Shown one piece after another: positions 35,903 through 45,999 of a stretch of 64,000 nt of DNA (the stretch's first letter is position 1; every line of letters starts with the position of its first letter). The position numbers and the translations under genes were made by a program. The notes under the pieces were generated by a model. That model worked only from the letters and a program-made list of their open reading frames with translations. It had not been told where the DNA came from and ran no database searches. The stretch is taken from the NCBI RefSeq assembly GCF_010389155.1, contig NC_057764.1:10478001-10542000 (forward strand), read 5' to 3'. This DNA comes from Erigeron canadensis. Its lineage: Eukaryota; Streptophyta; Magnoliopsida; Asterales; Asteraceae.

Positions 35903-36237
35903 ATTTTTGTTTGCAGGAAATAACCATCTGTGTATGGATACTCGATTCCGGGTGTTCAAAACACATCACTGGCAATAAATCATTGCTCAAGAATTTTGTT
36001 GAAAGATTCATGGGGACTGTTCGTTTCGGAAACAACAATTTTGCTCCAATTCTAGGTTATGGAGAGATTGAAAGAAACGGAATTGTCATCAAAAAGGTTC
36101 ATTATGTTGAAGGCCTGAGTCATAACTTGTTCAGTGTTGGACAGTTCTGTGACAACAATCTTCAAGTACTTTTTCGACAATCTCTGTGCAAAGTCCAAAC
36201 TCTAGATGGAGTTGATATCCTATGCGGCGAATCGTGA
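35903..36237 (+). pseudogene. A2 protease (right record)
   Basis: The frame is open from just after the gag stop through TTTTTGTTTGCAGG to WILDSGCSKHITG (the left record and A1 have HMTG), FGNNNFAPILGYGEIE and GLSHNLFSVGQFC. No ATG is near the start. It is in the -1 frame relative to gag. A one-base insertion near 36228 moves it out of frame with the next part. Confidence 0.85.
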
Positions 36238-37831
36238 AGACAATCTTTTCACAGTTAATCTTGATGATAATCAACCAACTGATAATATCTGTCTTGTTTC
36301 AAAAGCTACATCGAAAAATTCTTGGTTGTGGCACAGAAGGCTTTCTCACTTGAATTATCAAACCATCAGTGCTTTAGTCAACAAGCAACTTGTTGAAGGT
36401 TTGCCTGACTACAAATATGAAAGTGAGCATGTCTGTCCTTCTTGTGCAATTGGGAAGATCAAGAGAACTTCTCATAAACCAAAGAAAACTCCACACACTT
36501 TGGCACCTCTTCATTTGCTTCACATGGATCTTTGTAGGCCTATGAAAGTACAAAGCGGAAACGGGAAGAGATATATTCTGGTTATCATTGATGATTATTC
36601 TAGATACACTTGGGTCAAGTTTCTTGCTTCAAAAGATGAAACAACTCAAATTCTGATCGATTTCATCACTTCCACTCAAGTGAATCTTCAACTTCTAGCC
36701 CGTTATATCCGTTCAGATAATGGTACTGAGTTCAAAAATGCCATCTTCAATGACTTTTGCAAATCAAAAGGCATTACTCACCAATTCTCTGCTGTTCGTA
36801 CCCCGCAACAAAATGGTGTTGTTGAAAGGAGAAACCGTACGCTGGTGGAAGCAGCAAGAACAATGCTTGCTTATTCCAAGTTACCATCAAACATGTGGGC
36901 TGAAGCTGTTGACACAGCTTGTCATACTCAAAATCGGTCCATCATCAATCAGCGTCATGGAAGACTCCTTATGAGGTTATTAACAAACGCAAACCCAACA
37001 TCATTACTTCCATATTTTGGGTGTGTCTGTTATACCTTGAATGATCGGGAAAATGTTGGAAAATTTGAAAGGAAAGGTGACGAAGGTTACTTTGTTGGTT
37101 ACTCAAAGACATCGATTGCATATCGCATCTTTAATCGTCGAACAAAGATGATTCAAGAAACCATGAATGTTTGGTTTGACGAGATGTCAGGCATGATATT
37201 TGAACAAGAAAGTTTGCTACCAACAATTAGTGATCCAAGTACTTCAAGTGCTTCCTCAAGGACGTCTACCTTAGCTTCAAAATTCAAGAAATATCCAACT
37301 CCAACAAGTGAAGAGCTAGATATTCTTTTTGAAGAATTCTACAATTCAAAACCGATTCAAGAAAAGGAACCTCAAGTCATCATTGAACCAATTCCGAACA
37401 ATGACCCCATTCAAACAAATGAATCAGTTCCAGACAACAATCATGAATCATCTTCAAATTCTACAGAGCAAGAAGAATCATCTTCAAGTGATATTTATTC
37501 TCAAAAGAATGATCAAGAACAACCTTCTCAAATCACCCAAACAACAAATCCATCATATACTCCAAATGTGTATGTACCACTGGATTTTGATCATCCAAAT
37601 TTTGAGGAAAGAGTTCTTCCAAGCTATGATTCCATTGCTCAACAGAACTCTGGATTTAATGATGATAATGTTGACCTTCATCAACAAAATCCTCTTCCTC
37701 ATGACAACAAGTGGTCACGTATGTGCAAGGATCATCCTGTAGAACAAATCATCAGAGATCCACAAGCTGGTGTTTCTACTCGTACTACAGTCAATGAGTG
37801 TCTTGTTGCACTTTCACTGAGTAACATTTAA
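36206..37831 (+). pseudogene. A2 pre-integrase, integrase and connector (right record)
   Basis: 541 codons: WHRRLSHLNYQT and CPSCAIGKIKR (zinc region), HMDLCRPM (Asp 1), RSDNGTEF (Asp 2), QQNGVVERRNRT (Glu), then FVGYSKTSIAYRIFNRR and the Ser/Gln-rich connector. Two compensating indels change about 17 residues near 36957-37010. It ends at TAA 37829-37831, where the left record has a Glu codon. Integrase would insert the cDNA; the fold-defining residues are all present. Confidence 0.9.
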
Positions 37832-39064
37832 CCCAAAATCGTCTCTGAAGCTCTTTGTGATCCAGAGTGGGTTAAAGCAATGCAAGATGAATTAGCTCAG
37901 TTTGAGAGGCTGAAGGTATGGAGATTGGTTCTAAATCCAAGAGAAGAAGAACCAATTCGCACCAAGTGGATTTTCAAGAACAAGAAGGATGAAAACGGAG
38001 TTGTAGTAAGGAACAAAGCTAGATTGGTTGCAAAGGGTTACTGACAACAACCTGGTGTGGATTTCGATGAAACTTTCGCTCCTGTTGCAAGAATGGAGGC
38101 CATTCGTATATTCTTAGCCTATCCCGCATTCAGAAACTTCACAGTGTTTCAAATGGATGTGAAAACAGCATTCTTGAATGGAGAACTCAAAGAAGAAGTT
38201 TACGTGGAGCAACCTGAAGGTTTTGTTGATCCTAAGAAGCCAAACCATGTCTACAGGTTAGACAAGGCTCTCTATGGTTTGAAACAGGCACCCCGAGCAT
38301 GGTATGATTCCTTATCTACTTTCTTACTCAAAGGAGGCTTTACCAAAGGTACTATTAACCCTACCCTATTTATTCGTAAGCAAGGTAAACATGTTTTACT
38401 TGTCCAAATATATGTTGATGACATTATTTTTGGGTCAACCAGTCAAACTTTTTGCCGAAATTTTTCATCTCTAATGGTCAATCATTTTGAAATGAGCATG
38501 ATTGGGGAAATGAATTACTTCCTGGGTCTACAAATCAAACAATTACCAACTGGTATTTTTATATCGCAAGGTAAGTACATAAAAGATATGTTGAAAAACT
38601 TTGAAATGACTAACTGTTCTTCAATTTCAACCCCAATGGCTGCTCGTACAAACATAAATGCTGATAAAAATGGGAAACCATTTGACCAAAAGAGGTATAG
38701 AAGCATGATTGGTTTGTTGTTGTATCTTACAGCATCTCGCCCAGATATAATGTTTGCAACATGTATGTGTGCTAGGTATCAAGCCGCTCCTACTGATTTA
38801 CATTACCAAGCTGTGAAACGAATTTTTCGTTATCTGAAGGGTACACCCAATCTTGGTCTCTGGTATCCAAGGGATACTGGATTCAATTTAACTGCCTATT
38901 CAGATGCAGATCATGCAGGTTGTAAGCTTGATCGCAAAAGCACATCTGGTACTTTACAATTCTTAGGGGATAAGATTGTAAGTTGGTCATCCAAGAAGCA
39001 AAATTACGTATCACTGTCAACAGCAGAAGCTGAATATGTAGCTGCTGCTAGTTGTTGTGCTTAA
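37832..39064 (+). pseudogene. A2 reverse transcriptase and RNase H N-part (right record)
   Basis: RVT_2 with [61 protein letters not shown] (about 38411-38437), then RNase [20 protein letters not shown] and [15 protein letters not shown] at 38042-38044 (Cys/Gln region in A1) and TAA at 39062-39064 are stops. The 335-codon piece from 38057 is uninterrupted. Confidence 0.9.
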
Positions 39065-39322
39065 GTGTTATGGATGAAAACACAACTTACCGACTATGGT
39101 CTGAAATATGATCGTGTCCCTATCTATTGTGATTCTCAAAGTGCCATTGCAATTGCCGTCAACTCAGTCAACCACTCACGTTCAAAACACATTGACGTGT
39201 GATATCATTTTCTCAAAGATCATGTTGAGAAAGGTGACATCGAACTCTATTTCGTGGGAACTGACCACCAACTTGCTGATTTGTTCACAAAACCACTTGG
39301 TATGCTAAATCTTGATCCTTAA
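39065..39322 (+). pseudogene. A2 RNase H C-part (right record)
   Basis: IYCDSQSAIAIAVNSVNHSR with the last RNase H Asp, a damaged KHIDV stretch (TGA at 39200), then GTDHQLADLFTKPLGMLNLDP and the natural TAA at 39320-39322. Confidence 0.85.
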
Positions 39323-39459
39323 TTCACTTTACCATGGAAGGAATTCTTGATTCATTTTTCAAAATATTAAAAATTGAAAAACAAAAAATCAAATACAAAA
39401 ATAAAAATTTTGAAAAATAACAAAAAGATTTTCTTAATTTTCTTTTATTTCAAAATGGC
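39323..39459 (+). other. Start of A2 3' untranslated region
   Basis: A-rich sequence directly after pol. No gene seen; a short open frame at 39374-39670 only overlaps the hairpins. Confidence 0.5.
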
Positions 39460-39592
39460 TTGCGTATATTCAGTATGCAACCCGTTCTTCATTGAACTAT
39501 TTATTTCAAGATGCCTTATGCACACTCAGTGTATAACCCGTGCTTATTTGTGTTATTTATTTCAAAATGGCTTGCATATACTCTGTATGCAA
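39460..39592 (+). repeat. Three 56-bp repeats, each with a small hairpin
   Basis: Hairpins at 39460-39480, 39516-39536 and 39572-39592 are exactly 56 bases apart, each followed by AACCCG. Stems are TTGCGTA/TATGCAA, TTATGCAC/GTGTATAA and TTGCATA/TATGCAA, so pairing is kept though the bases differ. The repeat unit begins TTTATTTCAA. Confidence 0.65.
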
Positions 39593-39648
39593 CCCGGTCT
39601 TAAAAAGAAAAATTATTTATGTTTCAAAGATGGAATTAATTCATGTTG

Positions 39649-39860
39649 TTATACATATAAATTGATATAAGATAACGCGGAATTGAACGCCTTTGTGTAC
39701 TTCCAAGTAGTCTTATCTGAATGTATATGTATAATACAAGATGTTAATTGCAATTTTGTTACACCTATTTCAAAAACTCTCAATTGTTGATATGAGAAAC
39801 AAAGGATTGAACGCCTTTGTGTACTCCTGAGTTATCTCATCTTGAACAATTGATTGAGTT
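39649..39860 (+). ncRNA. Twin stem-loops with different stems and one shared loop
   Basis: Hairpin I: arms 39649-39672 and 39711-39734, 21 of 24 positions pair. Hairpin II: arms 39775-39797 and 39835-39860 pair with small bulges. The stems have different sequences, yet both loops (38 and 37 bases) contain the same 19 bases, TTGAACGCCTTTGTGTACT. This pattern suggests a structured RNA element in the genomic RNA. Role unknown; packaging, dimerisation or export are guesses. Confidence 0.55.
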
Positions 39861-42044
39861 CATTTTTCATAAAACATGATTTGATTTCACACAAATCCTT
39901 TTTGCTCCACCTTTTCTATGAAAATCTTTTCGATCTATCTTTGCATAGATAAAGGGGGAGTTTGTGATTTCAAATCTCTTTCAAACTTCAAATGTGTTGT
40001 TTAAACATTTTTTTTACATTTAATATTTTTTTTCCGAAACATTTGCTTCAAAGGAAGTTCGGTGTTTAGTTTGTACATGAGCGACTAGGTTTTTCTCAAA
40101 ATTCTACTCCATGAATTTCATCATCGCCGATGAAATCTAACCCCGGAGTATTCACTTCTTTCATTAGAACGTGAGGGTATTTTTGAGTGATGATGAATTT
40201 GTGCAACTAAGTTGGAGGGAGTACAGTCGAAGAGTGAGAGGTTATGGTGATATGTTGTGAGAAAAGGGTTAAAAGAATTGATACCCTTCTCTAAAATTCT
40301 AAAATCGCCGGGTAAAACACATTTCTATCGGATGTCATTTGTTGATATCTTGGTAAAGACTTCATGGACCCAATGAAGCAATGCACATCTTTACCTAACC
40401 ACTCAAGTGTTTCTTAACAAATACTTGTTTCATTTCTCACGGAGATTTTCACATTTCTATTGACTCTTCATTTGGAAGATGTGGATATTGAATAAGGGCG
40501 ACATTCTGCTCCGGTCCCCGACTTCATTTGATCACTTTGTGTCTAGAGCTCTTATCATTGATCATTAATTTGATCATTATTCATTCTTTAGGACACATTT
40601 GCGTCATATCTTCGTGATATACATTCTTATCTTTGTGATATAGCCGGAACATTTGTAGTGATATCTTAGATGATATTTCACGATGATCAAATGGAAATCC
40701 TACCATTGCTAACATCATTTTCAGCATTGAACGTAGGTCTCATTATTGCATTTGTGTATTTATTGAGTTAACAAGAAGTCTATTGTGACCTTAGATTTTT
40801 TTTCCTAAAAGTCTTTAAGGATAGTAGAACATGGTTATCGAACGCTTAGGTGACACTGACCATGATTTACATTCTTTAAAGCAATCTTGAGGTTGCAAAG
40901 CCAAAAGAACAAACTATGTTAGAGGTTTGCTTTGGGCATGTCTCAATGATACATAGGAAATCCGATAAATGATAATACATTTCCTTCGGTCATTTCATTA
41001 ATCCTTTCGATTTTTGAATGCAAACGGATCATTCTTATCCGGTTTCTTTTCTCATCACCCGAACATAGAAAACACCAACACCATGATACAACGATTATCC
41101 AAACAACTTCAATCTTACATTTTAGTCATCCATAGGAACAATTGGGTTGGATTATGTGATTAGATTGATGTTTTGTTTATTGATAAATCTTCATGTGTAT
41201 AATGTCTAGATTTTAGTCATGATTATTTCTTCTAAATATTTAAATCAATCAATGTTTGCATAATGACATTGGTTTCCAACCTTGTCATTATGAGGGGAGA
41301 AAATAATATGATTGAATGATTGATAAGGACAAGGAAAAAAATGATTGATAAGGACAAGGAGAAAAGTTTGTGTTTGTTTGTTTTAAGTGCTTTCAGAGAT
41401 ACTATCATTCAGCTTCAAAAATCAAAGAGACTGTGATTACTCATGGATTAATGAGGAGTATGATTACTTCATAAGAGACTTTCCAAAACCTTTTTGAAAT
41501 GTTTACTCTCAAAAGTATTCAAGACGATGTGACAAAGATCAAAGATTCAAAGGACAAAAGATTGAAGATTCGAGACAAAGAAGAAAAGCTTCAAAAAGAG
41601 TCTTCGTCAAATTAAAGATCTTCACGTCATACAACAAACACTTTATCTAAAGCTACATTGCACACATCAAGGGGGGGAGTACATATTTCTGAAAATTCAT
41701 TCCAAGATCTCAAAGAAATGACTTCAAGATTCGAAGATTGAAGAATTCAAGACAAGTTCATACCTTCCGCACCTCAAAAGACAACTCTGATTCATGATTC
41801 AACAATCTTCAAAGATTCAAGACATACACACACTCATCATTCTCTATTCTATAAGAACATTGAGAAACAACAGATGATCTAACTTCAAGAAGTCCAAAGA
41901 CCAAGATTGAATCAAGTTCTCCAAAGACAATGAGAAAGCTTTGAAGACTTGTTTTCATACACCAATTGTCTTCATCACCGGGCTCATCAAATTCATTCCT
42001 ACAAGACAAATCAACACGTACTTCAGACATTACAATATATCACT
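39861..42044 (+). other. Rest of A2 3' noncoding region with extra polypurine tracts
   Basis: No convincing ORF. Polypurine-like tracts AAAGGGGGAG (39951-39960, at the foot of an ATCTAT/ATAGAT hairpin), TGAGGGGAGA (41291) and AAGGGGGGGAG (41669-41679) precede the true one. Several ATATC...GATAT hairpins are at 40605-40680. An open frame of 75 codons in the left record (29074-29301) is broken here, so I do not call it. Confidence 0.6.
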
Positions 42045-42055
42045 AAGGGGGAGAA
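42045..42055 (+). other. A2 polypurine tract
   Basis: AAGGGGGAGAA directly before the 3' LTR TGTTAG. Confidence 0.9.
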
Positions 42056-42380
42056 TGTTAGAAATCCAAAAATAGTGATACATTGTAATTTAAGTTATGG
42101 ACTTACTTGTTGTTAAGTCATGAGTTGATAATTTCTAAGGTTGAGGGGCTAATAGTGTTAATTAGCATAGTTAGATAGTTTGGACTATAAATAACCCTCA
42201 ATTTCTTAGAAATTATAACTTGGCATATTAACAACACATTTTTTATTCATACCATTACTCCTGAATATCACACTCTTAATCCCAATTCTCTCTCAAAACA
42301 CACACAAACACCAAGAACACACACACTAACCAAATGCCATTGTTGATGTGAATTTGGTTGAGAAAATCGTGTTGATTACA
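42056..42380 (+). repeat. A2 3' LTR (right record, 325 bp)
   Basis: TGTTAGAAATCC to GTTGATTACA; TATA box 42186-42193. GTTGC target duplicate follows at 42381-42385. Confidence 0.93.
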
Positions 42381-42385
42381 GTTGC

Positions 42386-42625
42386 AGCTACCTCATCATA
42401 TAATTCTACCATGTAGGCATGATTTGAGGTATCATCGGATTGTGTATCCCATTGATAAGTACCATTTGGATTTTGAATAACAATAGCCTTTGACTCCGAA
42501 AATGGGGACGAAACTGGCTGCTGTGGAGTAACAGGATATGTAGTCATTGCTTGTGTCTTATGATTATTTGGTGTAATACCGCCTTGATTGTAATTTTGAC
42601 GACCAGCAACGGTATTATCAATCCA
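42386..42625 (-). pseudogene. B1 gag segment before the A2 insertion
   Basis: The minus strand codes a Gln/Pro/Thr-rich piece (AMTTYPVTPQQPVSSPFSES, GTYQWDTQSDD, YMVELYDEVAAT) that runs up to the A2 insertion. It joins the gag N-terminus at a stop (42626) without the first CCHC knuckle that B2 has at this point; a deletion in B1 is likely. Confidence 0.78.
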
Positions 42626-43794
42626 CTACTTCGATTTATCAAAGCCTTTAGTGCCATTACCTATAGGTCTACCAGTTCTCTGAGTGAATCTTCTGACCTT
42701 AATAGTAAGCATAGCAAGCTGCCATTGTAGATCCATTTCTTCTAAATCATCAGGATCTATTTCATTGTAATCCTCATCAATTACTACAGGATCAGTAACC
42801 TTTCCCCCAATAAATGCTTCATGAGCATTACAAAAGGCTGAGTAAATACTCATTCTTCCTTCTGCCGAACTCATACTCATTGGCATAGAGTGGAAAGATT
42901 GTACATTGCTCTTAACATTTGAATTTGTATTGTCATAAGCAACATATCCGGCAATACCATCAGCATCTACTATTGGTGTAGCTTCTGCACCACTTAGAAA
43001 TGCATTGTTTCTTGAGCTGGAACTTGCTAAATGAACAGACTTAGCATGATATAAGGATGGATCTTGTGTAAAATCCGAGTGAGTGTCTTTAATCCTTCTC
43101 TTCATGTCTCTGTTCTTCAGCTTGGAGACTACCTTCTCAAAATCCCATGTACTGTATTCCTGATCATCTTGAACTTGATGAACATAATCAGTCCAAGTTT
43201 TAGGCAGTGAATCCAGAAACTTATCAACTAGCTCAGTTTGAGGATAAACAACTTCAAAGTATGACAACTCAGTGGTCAGATGACTGAATCGAATAATAAT
43301 CTCGTCAAGAGATTCCCCTTTCAGTCCATTAAAGGCTTCATACTGACGCTTGAGAAGCTTGATACGGTTTTTCTTCAAAGTTACATCGCCCTCACAATAT
43401 CTTTCGAGAGCATCCCATAAATCCTTTGAAGTAGTGTACTTTTTAAACAGATGTACACTATCTTGAGGCAAGGCCATAGTAAGAGTAGACAATGCCTTTC
43501 CCTCAATAGCGTATCTTTTACGTTCTTCAACAGGCATATCAGCATAAGTATACCTACTGATCACTCCGTTCTTCTCATATGAAGGCCAATCAAAACCTTG
43601 AGTTATTACTAGCCACATTTCCATGTCAGTGAGACGAATGTAGTCTTCAAAATGTCTCTTCCACATCCAATAATTTTTCATACGGAAAAGCTTTGGAGGT
43701 GTATTACCCCGACCAACCTCATGATCGTGCATGATCATCTGGCTGATAAGTAAGGCGTTAGGTCAGTTTGCGGCAGCTAGTAAGGTCGTCATTT
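42626..43794 (-). pseudogene. B1 gag N-terminal domain (UBN2 type)
   Basis: The start is ATG 43794-43792 (MTTLLAAAN), then a TGA at 43763-43765 (Ser codon in B2). After that 370 codons are open: NYWMWKRHFEDYIRLTDMEMW, the capsid signature, and DVTLKKNRIKLLKRQYEAF. It ends GFDKSK and TAG where B2 continues with KVKCYNCDGFGHFAREC. Forms the particle shell in active relatives. Confidence 0.88.
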
Positions 43795-44162
43795 CGAATC
43801 TTTTGAATTCAAGTAAAACGAAAAAACTACTTAGTGTATAGCACGAAGGACACGTGGCACGAAGTTCGTATAGCACGAAGGACACGTGGCACGAAGTTCG
43901 TATAGCACGAAGGACACGTGGCACGAAGTACGAAACACAAGTCACGACCTAAGTCACGAAGAGTGGTTCGCGCTAACGTGGCACGAAGTGGACACGAAGT
44001 CTGCTGGGTGACGTAAGCACGAACACGAAGTTCACTTCGTGCTGACGTATGCACGAAGTAACACGAAGAAGTGCACGAACTTGACCAAAAACACGAATTT
44101 CGAATTGATTTTGCAATCAATAGAGAATCAAACAATCTTAAACGTTATGGTAATCAACCATA
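43795..44162 (-). promoter_or_regulatory. B1 leader with three 32-bp G-box repeats
   Basis: CACGTG occurs at 43851, 43883 and 43915, exactly 32 bases apart, each as GCCACGTGTC on the element strand beside TTCGTG words. The rest is rich in CACGAAG and TGACGT-like words. No ATG-started ORF precedes gag. G-boxes bind bZIP or bHLH factors; effect here is inference. Confidence 0.7.
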
Positions 44163-44176
44163 GGGCTCTGATACCA
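44163..44176 (-). other. B1 primer binding site
   Basis: TGGTATCAGAGCCC on the minus strand, two bases from the LTR end; initiator Met-tRNA complement. Confidence 0.92.
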
Positions 44177-44178
44177 CT

Positions 44179-44860
44179 TGTAAGGTGCCCTATTGTTGCG
44201 TGGATCGTAATAAGATGCGATTCGTTATGTCAAGAGTGTGATTCGTAATAAGATGCGATTCCTCTTGAGATAACTAGATTGCTATTGCCTTTTGTTAATT
44301 AATAAGTAATTAATCAACCCAAGGAGATGCACAAGGCTTGTAGTTCGTGTAGAAGAACACACGAAGGAAAAAATAACCTTAGCTTGTAAATTTGTGAATA
44401 TCTATCAAGAATTCGTTAATCATTAACCTAATTTCGTAGATTAGGTCTTGTATTGGATCGTGTGGGCTTAGGCCTTAATTACGTATTAGGCCTGAAACAA
44501 TAATCAACCGATCTGCCTCGTGTTGATGTCAGCATGAGGCTGATCCTTCATGCTGATGACGTCAGCACGAAGGACGACCCATTGTTCTTTGTTTCACTTC
44601 GTTTGACTCGTACAAAACATCCAATCACCGTTTAAGTGTTCTACGACACTTATAAACCTTGATTCTATGTTCTTGTACCTGCAAAACAATATATAACACA
44701 CAAACACAATACGAAACACAAACAGATATAATATTGAAGTTCAAACGTAATCATTAAATATCAACACAAGTTTTTATTTCAATGATTACACACAAGTTCC
44801 TAAAAACATAAACGATAATCAAATCTATGTTGCGATTGTCACAACGAATCTACATCTACA
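44179..44860 (-). repeat. B1 5' LTR (682 bp) lacking its TATA box
   Basis: TGTAGATGTAG to CACCTTACA on the minus strand. Compared with B2 it has a 17-base deletion between AATAC repeats at about 44446-44455 that removes TATAAATA. The inverted bZIP-like motif pair is kept at 44516-44573. Confidence 0.9.
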
Positions 44861-44861
44861 A

Positions 44862-45078
44862 TTTTTAAAGGATAGTCCTATTGGACCCCACTTTTCTTCT
44901 CACCCAACAAAGATGTATCACGATTATCTTTGTGAGTTTTGGTACACGACGGCAAATAATGCTGATAATTCGGCCATCACTTTTACATTGAAGAATGGAA
45001 CAGTTCAATGTACCATTACTGCAGAAACCATAAGGGATGCCCTACATCTCAACTATTTAAGACAAGGAGAGTCTTTTA
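44862..45078 (+). pseudogene. C extra ORF, N-terminal fragment
   Basis: Codes FLKDSPIGPHFSSHPTKMY, then LCEFWYTTANN, AITFTLKNGTVQCTITAETI and RDALHLNYLRQG. The FW, the beta-like stretch and the R..LHL motif match the B1 extra ORF (IREFWNSA, LRTILHLGD). It is cut at 44861 by B1 and at 45078 by D. It continues in frame at 52684. Confidence 0.72.
44906..45078 (+). repeat. 173-bp C segment also found inside D at 51591-51763
   Basis: Original copy, outside D's 3' LTR and including the TTTTA target site. The other copy is identical and lies inside D next to its 5' LTR. Confidence 0.9.
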
Positions 45079-45999
45079 TGTTGGTTCTTTTGGGTTTTAT
45101 CAAAGTCATATTTTCCTTATAAACATGAAAAACGCAGCGGAAGAAATGAACCTTTCATTATGTTATATGTAGTTAAAATCAAATTTTAACATATAAAAGA
45201 AAACCCCAAACAATAAGGATCCATGTATATGAATGTCATACAATCAAAATAACAACCATAGGGTGTTTAGAAGACTACCTTCTTCCAAGCTTATGAGAAG
45301 GTTGATATGAAGAAGATGATGTTCCTAGAAAGGCCAAGTCTTCAAGATAGAAGTACCTCAAGCTTGCATACCCCAAGTCTCCAACAAACACCCAAATATG
45401 CTAGGATTTAGACTTAAAAAAACCCTTCTCCTTTTTGCCTTGTTTGTGTCGAAATCAAGAGAGGAAAAAGAGAGAGTTTTTGCACTTGAGAGTTTGAGAG
45501 AACACTATAGCAAATGCATGTAACAATTGTGTGTTTCCAATGTAGCTAGTGGGTTATGTAAAACAAGCAAATGCATGTGCGTTTTGGGTGGGGTGTGGCT
45601 GGCCTCAAGGTGAGACCACATGGGTCTCACCAACTCAAAATCCACTTGCATTTTCCTTTTATACAATATATATATAAATGTATTATAACATGTTATATAC
45701 CTTATGTAACATATTATGTATTATACATAACACACATAAGTGTTTATTTTTCCAAATAAACACATTCACATATTTCTCAAAATAAATTATCCATATAATT
45801 TACTTATATTTCTCAAGTGCATTTATTTAGAAACCCATTTCCTAAATGATTCAAGTATTGATATTTATTTAAAGATCATATCATATAAATACATATCATA
45901 AGTGTTTGTCTAACTTGTTATTGGGTATGACCTGACTTGGATCATCACATACTAGCCACGTCAATTTAATATGTGTCTTGGGCATCCGAAATTCCAACA
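45079..45999 (-). repeat. D 3' LTR (921 bp)
   Basis: Minus strand TGTTGGAATTTCGG to AACCAACA, preceded by tract AAGTGGGAGATT. Bases 45079-45448 are identical to the other LTR; all 8 substitutions are in the remaining part. Confidence 0.92.

Larger units (their letters stand above)
30688..42380 (+). mobile_element. Copia-A copy A2, right assembly record
   Basis: Same element as 18357-30053, with target duplication GTTGC at 30683-30687 and 42381-42385. The 3' half (35.9-42.4 kb) is the best text of A2. Three stops in pol (37829, 38042, 39062) are absent from the left record or from A1. Confidence 0.9.
30646..42894. repeat. Right copy of the 12.2-kb duplicated block starting at the N gap
   Basis: Same content as 18314-30545, beginning with the same 42 bases of B1 gag (30646-30687). 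Indels are dense from the gap to about 35 kb and then become rare. Substitutions also occur between the records in clean parts, so they may be two haplotypes. Confidence 0.9.
6415..44860 (-). mobile_element. Copia-B copy B1, large Sirevirus-like element with an extra 3' ORF, interrupted
   Basis: Read on the minus strand: 5' LTR (44179-44860), primer site, G-box-rich leader, gag N-terminus (43794-42386), A2 insertion, rest of gag, protease, integrase, reverse transcriptase and RNase H (18356-13317), a 2.8 kb spacer with promoter-like motifs, an extra ORF (10510-6582), polypurine tract and truncated 3' LTR (6415-6521). Without A2 and its duplicate it would be about 14 kb. The two LTRs differ at 4 of the 107 comparable bases, so it is older than A2. 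It is itself inserted in element C. Confidence 0.9.

Noticed and set aside
18314..42894. Genuine tandem duplication of A2
   Set aside because: Borders coincide with the N gap and error density rises toward it; an assembly cause is simpler.
44906..45078. The 173-bp repeat as part of D's LTR
   Set aside because: LTR ends TGTTGG/CCAACA and the TTTTA target duplication place the LTR edge at 45079; the 173 bp are C coding sequence.
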